Source of the DNA: Kordia sp. SMS9
GTDB taxonomy: Bacteria > Bacteroidota > Bacteroidia > Flavobacteriales > Flavobacteriaceae
Length of the DNA stretch: 64,000 nucleotides
Direction of reading: 5' to 3'
NCBI RefSeq assembly: GCF_003352465.1
Contig: NZ_CP031153.1
Location: 4,922,001 to 4,986,000 of the forward strand
The notes below the pieces were generated by a model. That model was not told the DNA's origin. It ran no database searches and was given only the letters and a program-made list of their open reading frames with translations. The position numbers and the translations under genes were made by a program. Shown here one piece after another: positions 35,321 to 45,500 of the stretch. Numbering within the stretch: the stretch's first letter is position 1; each line of letters begins with the position of its first letter.

Positions 35321-35935
35321 TTAGTGTAGGTACTCTTGGAATTTTTTCATCCTAAAAATAATTAGAAAAATGATTGCAGGAATAATTAATAAAATTATAA
35401 TAGCGTTTGCCAATTCACTTCCACCCTTTTCTTGATATAATGATACGGACAAAAATATAGCAACTATTACATAAATGATTTGACTTATAAAATAGAGCTG
35501 TAATCCTTTTTTTCGTTTTAGCATCATGAGTATAATTGCAATGAAGGTTGTTAATGAAACAATTGACATAACAACAGTAAGTACCACATAGACTGATGAG
35601 GCAAACTTAAATAACGTTCCAAAAAACAAATAGACAATTGTAGAACTAATCATATACAAAGGTCCTATAAATCCTAACAAAAAAAGAAATATATACAAAG
35701 GTGGTATGCGTTTTCTAGCGCTTCTAGGAATGTTTGTGGCTTCCGCTGTTTGCTGAACAGTTTCGGTTTGCTGAACAGTTTCGGTTTGTTGAACAGTTTC
35801 GGTTTGTTGAACAGTTTCAGTTTCCTGAACGTTTTCTGGCTCTACAATTTCTTTGATGATTTGTTTTTCACCACATTCACGACAAAACTTAGCGTCGTTT
35901 GCGATAGAATGTCCGCATGCTGTACAGTATTTCAT
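35321..35935 (-). CDS. zinc-ribbon membrane protein with TETVQQ repeats
   Basis: A 204-residue protein. An N-terminal zinc ribbon (CTACG...CRECG, Cys4, Cys7, Cys18, Cys21) is followed by four TETVQQ repeats encoded by an 18-bp tandem repeat (about 35750-35830), then four transmembrane helices. The membrane part (MMLKRKKGLQLYFISQIIYV, then PAIIFLIIF and a C-terminal YL) resembles that of the protein at 37804-38277, so the two are likely paralogues. Function unknown. Confidence 0.7.
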   Translation of the reverse strand: MKYCTACGHSIANDAKFCRECGEKQIIKEIVEPENVQETETVQQTETVQQTETVQQTETVQQTAEATNIPRSARKRIPPLYIFLFLLGFIGPLYMISSTIVYLFFGTLFKFASSVYVVLTVVMSIVSLTTFIAIILMMLKRKKGLQLYFISQIIYVIVAIFLSVSLYQEKGGSELANAIIILLIIPAIIFLIIFRMKKFQEYLH

Positions 35936-35967
35936 GTATGATTTTTTTTCAATATAGTTAATAAAAA

Positions 35968-36726
35968 TTAAAATACATCGGGAAGATTGCGTTCATAACG
36001 TGTTAAATAGTCTTTTCTATTGAGTTTTAAGATTTCTAAGAGTTGCGCTTTGGTAATGTCTACATTCGTGAGATCAATTGTTTGTACGCCTTCGTTGATC
36101 GTCCCAAGAATAAGTTGAAAATAACCTTTTTCATCTCCAGATCTGTATAATACACGATAGTCGACGATGTCATGCCAAAAAAATCGCTTTTCGCGTATGG
36201 TAACACCGAATTCGTCTGTGGTAAGAAGTATTTTTTTGGGAGTATAATAATCTATCATCAATCGTATAAGAAGAAAAATAAATGCTAAAACTGCTAAAAA
36301 ATTAGACAACACTTTATAAAAATACGTTTCAGCATTAAAGCCTATTGATAAAAGTATGATAAAACCTAAAAAACTTAGTATCGTCCAAACACTTCCTTCT
36401 CTAGACGTTTTAATTTTGAGTCCGTGTGTGTTTTCTTTTGAATGATAGTTTGCTTTATATGGATAATTTGGTTTGAAGTAGTATTGCTTTTTAATATACT
36501 TTAGCAAGTAGTTTTTTTTAACAAGCGTTACAATTTCATTCTGAATATCTATTTGAATGCCTTCTAGTGCTTCAAAATCTAGTTGCATCGAAGGACATTC
36601 GTTTTCAAAATTGGCAATCGCTTTTGTCAGCACGCAGGTAATTCCTTTAGAATTGTCATAATCGCGATAATGGCAAATTTTACAATATGCCAAATGGTGA
36701 TTTCTTTTGTTTAAATTCTGTTGCAT
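35968..36726 (-). CDS. membrane protein with N-terminal four-cysteine motif
   Basis: A 252-residue protein. Cys15, Cys18, Cys31 and Cys44 form a zinc-binding-like set (CKIC, then single cysteines at intervals of 13). Two transmembrane helices follow at about residues 115-155. The C-terminal part reads like a PH-type beta domain (FGVTIREKRFFWHDIVDYRV), ending in a helical tail. No known family was recognised. Its neighbours are 25-32 bp away on the same strand, so it is part of an operon-like run. Confidence 0.6.
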   Translation of the reverse strand: MQQNLNKRNHHLAYCKICHYRDYDNSKGITCVLTKAIANFENECPSMQLDFEALEGIQIDIQNEIVTLVKKNYLLKYIKKQYYFKPNYPYKANYHSKENTHGLKIKTSREGSVWTILSFLGFIILLSIGFNAETYFYKVLSNFLAVLAFIFLLIRLMIDYYTPKKILLTTDEFGVTIREKRFFWHDIVDYRVLYRSGDEKGYFQLILGTINEGVQTIDLTNVDITKAQLLEILKLNRKDYLTRYERNLPDVF

Positions 36727-36751
36727 GTTACATCATCATTTAAAAAGTATG

Positions 36752-37147
36752 TTACCTAATCAACAAAAATAAGATTGCTGTAATTCCTCTAAACTCCATG
36801 GAGTTTCTTAATTTATCAATTTTAAGTACTTGTGTGTATATAAATAGCAATACAGGATATGTAAATAGCGAAAGCCAAAAATACCATTGAGACTTCCCTG
36901 GATTATCGGAAAATATAAACTGTAAGTTGACAATGTCACGAAACATAAAGCACATCAGCAAAAAAGCAACAATATATACGCTTCCCAAAATTAATATAGC
37001 TACACAAATTTTTCGATCTATCGTAACTATTTTTGGTTTTACGGCATCTGCAAGTTTTAAAGCAATGATTCCTAAAGAATACCAAAAAAATCCACGCATG
37101 AGTATGTTTTCGAAAATGTGGATTGTGTATTCTAAGAATTCGTACAT
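36752..37147 (-). CDS. small four-helix membrane protein
   Basis: A 131-residue integral membrane protein with about four hydrophobic helices (MRGFFWYSLGIIALKLA, ICVAILILGSVYIVAFLLMC, WYFWLSLFTYPVLLFIYT and a short last one). No signal peptide or motif. It starts 8 bp after the lipoprotein gene stop, so the two are probably translated together. Confidence 0.6.
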   Translation of the reverse strand: MYEFLEYTIHIFENILMRGFFWYSLGIIALKLADAVKPKIVTIDRKICVAILILGSVYIVAFLLMCFMFRDIVNLQFIFSDNPGKSQWYFWLSLFTYPVLLFIYTQVLKIDKLRNSMEFRGITAILFLLIR

Positions 37148-37155
37148 ACAGGTGT

Positions 37156-37779
37156 TTATTTTCTAAATTTTGAACTGAATAAAGCGTCTTGCATGATCCT
37201 TTTATCTTTTTCGTTGTTGTAATTTAGGATGACATTAAACGCAACACCATTGATCAATTTTCTGTAATACAATTGGTTGAGTATGACTTCTCCATCCGAT
37301 CCATAAATGACAAATCCTATTCTTTCAAAATCGAGTCCATCAATACGTTCTGTAATTGTTGCCATAGAATCTACGTTGATTCCTTTACTTTTATAAGTGT
37401 CATAAAGTATGGATTTAAGATTTGCTGAGCTTTCCTTCCATTCGCCTTCATAGGTTTCTTTGAAAGATTCTGAATTTGACAGAAATATATTGTACTTATC
37501 TTTTTTAAAAGCTATCAAATCTTTTACGCTGGAATCATCTACATCCATATCATGCACATCTTTAAAAACTTTTTTTCCTTTTTGTGAATAGTCGTCTTTT
37601 TGTGATTTGGTAATGATTTCCCAGCCTTTGGGCACTTTGAGCTGCCAACCAATTTCTTTGCTTACGTATAGTTGATCTTTATAGTTTCCTTCGTCAAATT
37701 GCTTATTCGGATCTACTTCTTTGCAAGCATTGACACTGACACAAATACAGAGAAAGAAAAGGATTTTTTTGAATTGCAT
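37156..37779 (-). CDS. lipoprotein of unknown function
   Basis: A 207-residue lipoprotein with lipobox VNAC (Cys19). The mature part starts KEVDPNKQFDEGNYKD and contains GWQLKVPKGWEIITKSQ. That is the opening of PsbP/MOG1-like or DUF-type domains that bind envelope partners, though this is a loose resemblance. Downstream, VILNYNNEKDKRIMQDALFS ends with a short helix. Operon position: 24 bp from the preceding membrane gene and 8 bp from the next. Confidence 0.62.
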   Translation of the reverse strand: MQFKKILFFLCICVSVNACKEVDPNKQFDEGNYKDQLYVSKEIGWQLKVPKGWEIITKSQKDDYSQKGKKVFKDVHDMDVDDSSVKDLIAFKKDKYNIFLSNSESFKETYEGEWKESSANLKSILYDTYKSKGINVDSMATITERIDGLDFERIGFVIYGSDGEVILNQLYYRKLINGVAFNVILNYNNEKDKRIMQDALFSSKFRK

Positions 37780-37803
37780 TGTTTGTATGTGTAGATGTGT
37801 GGA

Positions 37804-38277
37804 TTATTTCGTTAAATAATTTCTGATATCTTTTGACCAATATAAGAACAAGAAAATTGCCGCAGGTAATACGACGAGTAAAGTCCAGCTTGTAGAGTAA
37901 TATTCTGTTTCCGTTGGAATACGAGTTAGAATAAATAGCAAAATAAAAATTGCTTGACATACGGAGTATATATACAATCCCATCTTCTTTTTTGACAACA
38001 TCATAATGGCGCCAATCATCGTACCCACACAGGTAGCTGCATATAAATAGTACATAAAATCTCCCATACCAAAATACGAGGAAATGGAATCATACAGAAG
38101 TGATTTTCCCATAGAAAATAAAGATCCGATAATGGTAAAAATGACAAGAATTGTTAAAATAGTTGGTGCGCCTCTTCTTTCTACAAATACGACTTCTTTT
38201 CTTTGATCGGAATCCTCAATAGGTTGGAATTTAATATTGTTTGAAGTGTCTTTTTGAGGCTCTAAAGAATTATTCAT
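37804..38277 (-). CDS. four-helix membrane protein, paralogue of the 35.3 kb protein
   Basis: A 157-residue protein with a charged N-terminus (about residues 1-37) and four helices. Its last two helices, MMLSKKKMGLYIYSVCQAIF and LPAAIFLFLYW with a final NYL, match the 35321-35935 protein in spacing and residues. It lacks the zinc ribbon. Function unknown. Confidence 0.62.
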   Translation of the reverse strand: MNNSLEPQKDTSNNIKFQPIEDSDQRKEVVFVERRGAPTILTILVIFTIIGSLFSMGKSLLYDSISSYFGMGDFMYYLYAATCVGTMIGAIMMLSKKKMGLYIYSVCQAIFILLFILTRIPTETEYYSTSWTLLVVLPAAIFLFLYWSKDIRNYLTK

Positions 38278-38330
38278 AGTATACGTTTTATCGTGTTATG
38301 TTGATTTTTTGTTTTTATTACAGGAATTTA

Positions 38331-39284
38331 CTATTCCCAATAGGTGATTTCGCGAATGTTTTCCTCTTTTTTTTCAAATTTGTGTGGTGGTGACCACGCT
38401 TTTTCGGTTACAATTTGTTTGATCCAATTCCCGTTTGCATCATATTCATATACATACGTTTCTTCCGTTGTAAAGTCTAGTCTCATTTCATAAGATTCAT
38501 ACACAGGAAAGTGCTTTTCATTGTATTTAATAATTTTAATGTTGTATTGCTCGCCCGATTTTTGAGTATCGTATTTTTTCTCTTCAACTACAAGACCTCC
38601 TCTGTAGGTATATTCAGTATGATGATATGCATCGGTTTCCTTAATCAATCGCCCAAAAGTGTCATATTTACATCTTCTAACGGTATCATTTGCAGAAAAA
38701 TTGTACGCTGCTATTTTACGTATTAGTTGACTGTCATGCCTGTATTGATTGATATAAGTAAATGTTGAGGTTTTACCTTTTGAATCAATCCGTACTTTTT
38801 TTATGATCAAGTCATTAGTATCGTAATACCGCATTTCAGTATATTGCAACTCACGGTTTAAGTATTTTTTAAAAGTGCGCATTCTTTTCTCTTTATCGTA
38901 CGCCACGCGTTCTTCTCTTTCAGTATACGTGTTGCCAGAGTGATAATCAACACTTTTCTTAAAAGTTTTAATTAATTCTTTATCTTCTCCATAAGTGTAA
39001 TACACACCATTGGTAAAGTCGTTACCATAGAAATAATTTTCATCTTTTAAAAGAAATCCATCCTTGGAAAATTCTTGTGCTTTTCTTTGCCACAGCGTTT
39101 TCTCTTCGTTAGAATTATCATTTATTTTTTTTGGAAACATCAAAACTACTTTTTTTACTTTCCCAAACAAATCATACCGTTGCAAATCGTTTTCAAAGTC
39201 AAGATCTCCAACATTTTCTTTGGGATTTTTGAAACAACTTATCAAAAATAAAGTCACTAAAAAATAAGAGAATAATCGGTACAA
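38331..39284 (-). CDS. lipoprotein with YD/RHS-like repeats
   Basis: A 317-residue lipoprotein with lipobox LISC (Cys17). The mature part consists of beta-hairpin repeats such as YDTFGRLIKETDAYHHTEYT and YEYDANGNWIKQIV, close to YD-repeat motifs found in RHS proteins and in many small Bacteroidota lipoproteins. No toxin domain is present. It is the first gene of the run down to the serine hydrolase, 53 bp from the next gene. Confidence 0.68.
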   Translation of the reverse strand: MYRLFSYFLVTLFLISCFKNPKENVGDLDFENDLQRYDLFGKVKKVVLMFPKKINDNSNEEKTLWQRKAQEFSKDGFLLKDENYFYGNDFTNGVYYTYGEDKELIKTFKKSVDYHSGNTYTEREERVAYDKEKRMRTFKKYLNRELQYTEMRYYDTNDLIIKKVRIDSKGKTSTFTYINQYRHDSQLIRKIAAYNFSANDTVRRCKYDTFGRLIKETDAYHHTEYTYRGGLVVEEKKYDTQKSGEQYNIKIIKYNEKHFPVYESYEMRLDFTTEETYVYEYDANGNWIKQIVTEKAWSPPHKFEKKEENIREITYWE

Positions 39285-39473
39285 TGCTGAATAGTTTTGG
39301 TTATCGGTTTTGTTGTATTTGAAATTTTATAGTTTGAAAGATATAAACTATTTGTAGAAAAACAAGGATGGAACAGTGTTTTTTGCGTCGTTTCATTGTA
39401 AATGTAAATGCCATTAGCTAAATAAGCTGCAGTACTATTTTTAATTCACATTAGTATGTTCCATAAAACACAA

Positions 39474-39502
39474 AGCCCTAAAGCGAAAGAGACTTTAGGG
39501 CT
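39474..39502 (-). terminator. terminator of the giant-protein/PorP/OmpA unit
   Basis: AGCCCTAAAG at 39474-39483 pairs perfectly with CTTTAGGGCT at 39493-39502. On the minus strand it is followed by TTGTGTTTT. It lies 50 bp past the OmpA-family stop codon. Confidence 0.75.
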
Positions 39503-39551
39503 AAAATAGAGAAGTATTTTAGTTAAAAAATTACTACGTACTCGAATCGTT

Positions 39552-41507
39552 TTAATTTTCAATAATTATAAACTCACTTCGTCTATTCAATTGATGTTCG
39601 TATTCAGCGCATGGGACGCCGTTACTACATCTATTTACGTGCCTCGTTTCTCCGTAGCCTCTGCCCTTGAGTCTACTTTCACTAATACCATTGGTTAGTA
39701 AGAATTCTATAGTTGATTTGGCACGTCTGTTTGATAAATCCATATTATAATCGTCGTCTGCTCTACTATCGGTATGTGAACGTACATCAATTTTCATCGT
39801 TGGATATAATTTCATGACTGCTATTACTTTGCGTAATTCTATTTCTGCATCCGCTCGGATATAGTCTTTGTCTAAGTCAAAATAGATCGGATTGAGTCCG
39901 AGTATTTTTACTAAATCAGCACCTACAGGAGCCACAATAGGTTTTTCCATCGTGTTCCCTGTTTTGAGGAATAGCGTCTTTTTTAGGGTTTTATTGAGTT
40001 CATTAGTGGTTCCGAATGATTTTTCGGCAGTTCCGTAATTTTCTTTTGCGGCTCTTATGGCATATAGTGTGTTGCAATCTAAAGGAAACTCAAAACTTCC
40101 ATCATCTTTGGCAAAGGTTTGAGCAATCATATTATTGTCATTGTCTAACAATAGTACTTTTGCATTCGAAATTGGATTGTTAGTTTGTTCATCCAACACA
40201 ACACCTTTAAGCGTTTGTGCACATTTTGAAATGATTTTTTCTGTACGCACAAAGCTGTAAATATCATCATTGCCCATACCACCTTCACGATTAGACGCAA
40301 CATATCCTGCGCCTGAAATTTCATTGATGATAAAGGTAAAATCATCCTCTGGACTGTTGATGGGGCGCCCCAAGTTAAAAACTTCCCTGTAGTCATTTGC
40401 CCTGTCAATTGTTGACACAAAAACATCTAACCCGCCCAGGCCAACATGTCCATCGGATGAAAAATATAGTGTATTGTTTTTACTGATAAAAGGAAAGGTT
40501 TCTCTTCCTTCTGTATTGATGGTTTCTCCTAAGTTTGTAGGTTTGCCAAATTCCGTTCCTTTAATGGCTACTTTGTATAGATCTGATTGTCCTTTTCCGC
40601 CTGGCATATCAGAAGCAAAGTATAATGTTTTTTCATCAGTGCTCAACGCTGGATGCGCTACTGAATATTGATCACTGTTAAAGGGTAATTCTGTAACGTT
40701 CCATTTGTTATTTTTACGTATGGCTCGATAAAGTTTTAAACGGTTTGTACCTTCCTCGTCTTCTTTGTATTCTTTGTTGGTATAATTGTTTCGTGTGAAA
40801 TAGAATGTGTTTCCATCTTTGGTAAATACTGCTGTAGATTCGTGATATATAGAATTGATGACCTTCGGCATTTTTTCAAGGGTAGTTGCTGCATCTTCTG
40901 AAACAACACTTACTTGATACAAGTCTAAAAAAGGTTGTTCATTCCAATCGTGAATTCTTTTGGTAGCGCCACGATTTGATCTGTTGGACGCAAAAACCAA
41001 TCTGTTTTGATAAAACGAAGGTGCAAAGTCTGACAGCTCGGAATTAAACCCTGCTTTTTCAAGCTTGAAACGTCCAGATTGTTGTTCTATTTCTTGCAAA
41101 TAATTGCGCTCATTCACAAATAGTTTTGCTCTGTAATCTTCGCCTTTAGTTTCATAAAATTTTTCCATAATCGCATCAGAAGCTGTGTATTGTTCTGTAC
41201 TTTTTAACGAAAGTGCATATCTGTATAAATATTCGGCATTTACCTCTTCAGAAAAATTATATAAAGCTCCGTACCATTTTGCCGCATTTTCATAATCTGC
41301 TATGAAATAATACGAATCTCCCAAACGCGCATATAATTCTGTTGATTGATATCCTTCTTCTGCTACTTTTAAATACGCTTCACGCGCATCTATAAAGGCA
41401 TATTTGTCATACTCACTATTTCCTTTTTTGATATTTTTTTCTTGTGCGTTAACCGCTATAATTCCAACGATTAAGAAAGCTATGATTGTATATACTCTGT
41501 GTCTCAT
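39552..41507 (-). CDS. OmpA-family protein with TPR and PD40 repeats
   Basis: A 651-residue exported protein. Signal peptide at residues 1-21, ending VNAQ. TPR-like helices about 25-110, WD40-like PD40 beta-propeller repeats about 160-420 (LYFASDMPGGKGQSDLYKV, LYFSSDGHVGLGGLDVFV), a carboxypeptidase-regulatory-like beta domain about 430-515, and a C-terminal OmpA peptidoglycan-binding domain (FDLDKDYIRADAEIELRKV, LSNRRAKSTIEFL). This architecture regularly accompanies PorP/SprF and gliding-motility-type proteins in Bacteroidota, where it probably anchors the exported protein to the cell wall. It follows porP by 21 bp. Confidence 0.9.
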   Translation of the reverse strand: MRHRVYTIIAFLIVGIIAVNAQEKNIKKGNSEYDKYAFIDAREAYLKVAEEGYQSTELYARLGDSYYFIADYENAAKWYGALYNFSEEVNAEYLYRYALSLKSTEQYTASDAIMEKFYETKGEDYRAKLFVNERNYLQEIEQQSGRFKLEKAGFNSELSDFAPSFYQNRLVFASNRSNRGATKRIHDWNEQPFLDLYQVSVVSEDAATTLEKMPKVINSIYHESTAVFTKDGNTFYFTRNNYTNKEYKEDEEGTNRLKLYRAIRKNNKWNVTELPFNSDQYSVAHPALSTDEKTLYFASDMPGGKGQSDLYKVAIKGTEFGKPTNLGETINTEGRETFPFISKNNTLYFSSDGHVGLGGLDVFVSTIDRANDYREVFNLGRPINSPEDDFTFIINEISGAGYVASNREGGMGNDDIYSFVRTEKIISKCAQTLKGVVLDEQTNNPISNAKVLLLDNDNNMIAQTFAKDDGSFEFPLDCNTLYAIRAAKENYGTAEKSFGTTNELNKTLKKTLFLKTGNTMEKPIVAPVGADLVKILGLNPIYFDLDKDYIRADAEIELRKVIAVMKLYPTMKIDVRSHTDSRADDDYNMDLSNRRAKSTIEFLLTNGISESRLKGRGYGETRHVNRCSNGVPCAEYEHQLNRRSEFIIIEN

Positions 41508-41528
41508 GTGTAACTTTTTTTGGTTGGA

Positions 41529-42473
41529 TTAAAAGAATCTTGGTGATACCATACGTTTGTTTCTCTTGAAAAGTTCATACCGAAGAAAGACCTCGTACGA
41601 ACCGTCATTGAATTGCTGTAATTGCGTAGTTTCTCTGTCATACGCAAACCCAATCATAAACTGATCTGATAATTGAAATCCTACCATGGCGCTGAGTGCC
41701 GCGCTCCATCTGTAAGCAGCTCCAAGCGTGAGTTTGTCATAGATAAGAAAGTTAGCAGACACATCTACCTGTAAAGGTGCACCTGATACAAGTTTTACCA
41801 ATCCTGCAGGTTTAAATTTTACTTCACTAGACAGTTCAAATATATAGCCTGTCATGAGGTAATAATTAACTCGTTCTACTGCTGTTGCACTAGAATTGTT
41901 ACTATTGGGCGCGTCATCAAAGTGTTCTGTTTCAAGTATGTTTGGCACGCTCAATCCTAAGTAGAATTTTGGGGTATGATAATACAATCCCACTCCAAAT
42001 TGTGGAGAAAAGCGCCTGTCTATATTTATAAAAGCATCAGGATCTCCTGGATTAAATGGTCCTGTATTCAGTCGATTTGAATCAATGTCTAATAAGTGTG
42101 CTCCTGCTTTTATTCCTAGTGCCAATCGTCCTTGTGTTCCCACATCTAACGTATAGCTGAAATCAATATCAATGTAACTTTCTTTGGCAATAAATATTTC
42201 GTCATTGGTTATGTTCAAACCTAATCCGACACGCTTTCCTACGGGTGAGTGCATGGATGCCGTAAACGTTCTTGGTGCGCCATCTAGTCCTACCCACTGT
42301 GATCTGTATAATCCTAGAAAACTAAACACATCTCTTGATCCAGCATACGCAGGGTTGATACTCAGCGTATTGTACATGTATTGTGTATACTGTGCATCTT
42401 GCTGAGCTGTTGTATGATTAGAGAACAACACTAAAACCAGTAAAGCTATAATGGTTACATAATTTTTTTTCAT
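41529..42473 (-). CDS. PorP/SprF family type IX secretion-associated outer-membrane protein
   Basis: A 314-residue protein from the ATG at 42473, which gives a signal peptide (MKKNYVTIIALLVLVLFSNH to TTAQ). An upstream in-frame ATG at 42506 adds 11 residues. The mature start QDAQYTQYMYNTLSINPAYA and GSRD is the hallmark of the family, and the rest is an outer-membrane beta-barrel. In Flavobacterium SprF is needed to secrete SprB, a large adhesin with a type B sorting domain. The neighbour giant protein has such a domain, so this is its likely partner. Confidence 0.93.
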   Translation of the reverse strand: MKKNYVTIIALLVLVLFSNHTTAQQDAQYTQYMYNTLSINPAYAGSRDVFSFLGLYRSQWVGLDGAPRTFTASMHSPVGKRVGLGLNITNDEIFIAKESYIDIDFSYTLDVGTQGRLALGIKAGAHLLDIDSNRLNTGPFNPGDPDAFINIDRRFSPQFGVGLYYHTPKFYLGLSVPNILETEHFDDAPNSNNSSATAVERVNYYLMTGYIFELSSEVKFKPAGLVKLVSGAPLQVDVSANFLIYDKLTLGAAYRWSAALSAMVGFQLSDQFMIGFAYDRETTQLQQFNDGSYEVFLRYELFKRNKRMVSPRFF

Positions 42474-42529
42474 AAGTGTATGTATTATACCTATCAGAGC
42501 TTTCACTCCGATAGGTGTTTGTATTGTTT

Positions 42530-45500
42530 TTATCTTCTATTAATGTAAAATGGTCCTGCTTTTTCTTGTCTATTTCCATTGCCATCTACATAAGAAAGTA
42601 CATAGTAGTAAGTACCGACTGGCAGGCGGTCGTCTTTTGCTATGGTGACTCTACCTTCGGAGTATCCGCGGAAGAATTTGTTTCCTTGACCATACCCGTC
42701 TACATCGTATACTTTTATTCCCCATCTGTTATAGATTTTTAAGTTATTGTTAGGGAAGTTTTGAATTCCTTTGATGGTGAACACATCATTGAGTCCATCA
42801 CCGTTTGGTGTTACGATATCGTATATTTCAATCTCAATATTTGGATCTCCATTGTTGACCTCTACATAATCAGGAATGTTATTTCCGTTGTCGTCTCCAA
42901 GTTCGTCGCCGTTTGGAATTGCATCACCATCACAGTTCAATGCTAACCAAGCAGCGCTTACTGCGTCTAAGTCTTGACTATTAAAGTCAAAGTCACAAGG
43001 ATCGGCCGGATTGGTATTGTCATTGGCAACTTCGACAGCATTGGTAACACCATCTCCATCACAATCACCAGTATTCCATGCATCTGAAGGCGAAATTGTT
43101 TGACTCGCTACATTGAGACTACAATCGTCTAGTGGATTGGTTCCATCTGCTAGTTCATCACCATTGGTTACGCCATCGCCGTCACAATCTGCGTTGCTCC
43201 ATGCTGCACTTACGGCATTGATATCTTGATTTACTGTATCATAATCACAAGGATTTTGTACGCGAGTTCCGTCTGTAATTTCATCGCCATTCATCACGCC
43301 ATCACCGTCACAATCAAGCATTTCCCAATCAACACTTACCGCTGTTACATCTTGACTTGACATTTCGTATTTACAAGGATCTTCTGGATCAGTTCCATCA
43401 ATTGCTTCTTGACCGTTTGTAACTCCATCGCCATCACAGTCGAGATCATCGAAGTTCATCGTTACTATAGATATGTCCTGACTGTTGATATCAAAATCAC
43501 ATGGGTTTTGTGGATCGGTTGCATCTAGAATTTCTTGCCCGTTGACCACTCCATCACCATCACAGTCGATAGCATCCCAAGCATCAGTAACAATTGTTAT
43601 ATTTTGGTTAATAGCATCAAAATCACAAGGATCATCTAGATCGGTTCCATCTAATATTTCTTGAGCATTGGTTACTCCGTCACCATCACAGTCTAAATCT
43701 TCAAAAGCTGTATCTACAGGTACTGTTTGACTCGCCATTACAAAATTACAAGCATTGTTTGGGTCTGTTCCGTCGTTCGCTTCATCGCCATCAGTAACTC
43801 CATCGCCATCTGTGTCTTCATCTAACGGATCCGTTACATTGCCATTTGGATCGTTTGGCGTTGCAGGATCGTCTGTTCCTGTTACTTCTTCACCATTGGT
43901 TAAGCCATCATTATCACAATCTAAATCATTCCAAGCAGCAGTTACCGTTGCCAGGTCTTGATTTACAGGATTATACTCGCAAGGATCGTTTGGATTGGTG
44001 CCATCTACTGCTTCTACTCCATCAGTTACGCCGTCTCCGTCTGTGTCTGGATCTTGTGGATCGGTAGTGTTACCATTTGGATCGGATGGTGTGCTTGGGT
44101 CGTCTACGCCACTAACTTCTTCTTCATTGGTTAATCCGTCATTATCACAGTCTAAACCATTCCAAGCTGCTTCTACTGGTACAGATTGACTTGCTAGTAA
44201 TAAGTCACATGGATCGTTTGGATTGGTACCATCATTTGCTTCATCGCCGTCTGTTACGCCGTCGCCATCTGTGTCTGGATCTTGTGGATCGGTGGTGTTA
44301 CCATTTGGATCGGATGGTGTTGTTGGGTCGTCTACGCCTGATGTTTCTTCTCCATTGTTTAATCCGTCACTATCACAATCTAAGTCTGTCCATGCAGCTT
44401 CTACTGCTGTGAGGTCTTGACTTGAGGCTTCGTATACACATGGATCGTTTGGATTGGTGCCGTCTGTTGCTTCATCGCCGTCGGTTACGCCGTCTCCGTC
44501 TGTATCTGGATCTTGTGGATCGGTGGTGTTCCCGTTTGGATTCGCTGGTGTTGATGGATCGTCATTTCCTGTAACTTCTTCTTCATTGGTTAATCCGTCA
44601 TTGTCACAGTCTAAACTATTCCAAGTTGCTTCTACTGGTACAGATTGACTTGCTAGTAATAAGTCACATGAATCGTTTGGATTGGTGCCATCATTTGCTT
44701 CATCTCCGTCTGTTACGCCGTCACCGTCCGTGTCTGAATTTTGTGGATCGGTGGTGTTACCGTTTGGATCGGCTGGTGTTGTTGGATCGTCTACGCCTGA
44801 TGTTTCTTCTCCGTTATTTAGTCCGTCATTATCACAATCTAAGTCTGTCCATGCAGCTTCTACAGCAGTAATATCTTGACTTGAAGCTTCGTATAGACAT
44901 GGATCGTTTGGATTGGTGCCGTCATTTGCTTCAGTTCCATCTGTTACGCCGTCTCCGTCTGTGTCTGGATCTTGTGGATCGGTTGTATTTCCGTTTGGAT
45001 TCGCTGGTGTTGATGGATCGTCATTTCCTGTAACTTCTTCTTCATTGGTTAATCCGTCATTGTCACAGTCTAAACTATTCCAAGTTGCTTCTACTGGTAC
45101 AGATTGACTTGCTAGTAATAAGTCACATGAATCGTTTGGATTCGTGCCATCATTTGCTTCATCTCCGTCTGTTACGCCGTCACCGTCCGTGTCTGAATTT
45201 TGTGGATCGGTGGTGTTACCGTTTGGATCGGCTGGTGTTGTTGGATCGTCTACGCCTGATGTTTCTTCTCCGTTATTTAGTCCGTCATTATCACAATCTA
45301 AGTCTGTCCATGCAGCTTCTACAGCAGTAATATCTTGACTTGAAGCTTCGTATAGACATGGATCGTTTGGATTGGTGCCGTCATTTGCTTCATCGCCGTC
45401 TGTTACGGCGTCGCCGTCTGTATCTGGATCTTGTGGATCGGTTGTGTTGCCGTTTGGATTCGCTGGTGTTGTAGGGTCGTCGTTTCCTGTAACTTCTTCT

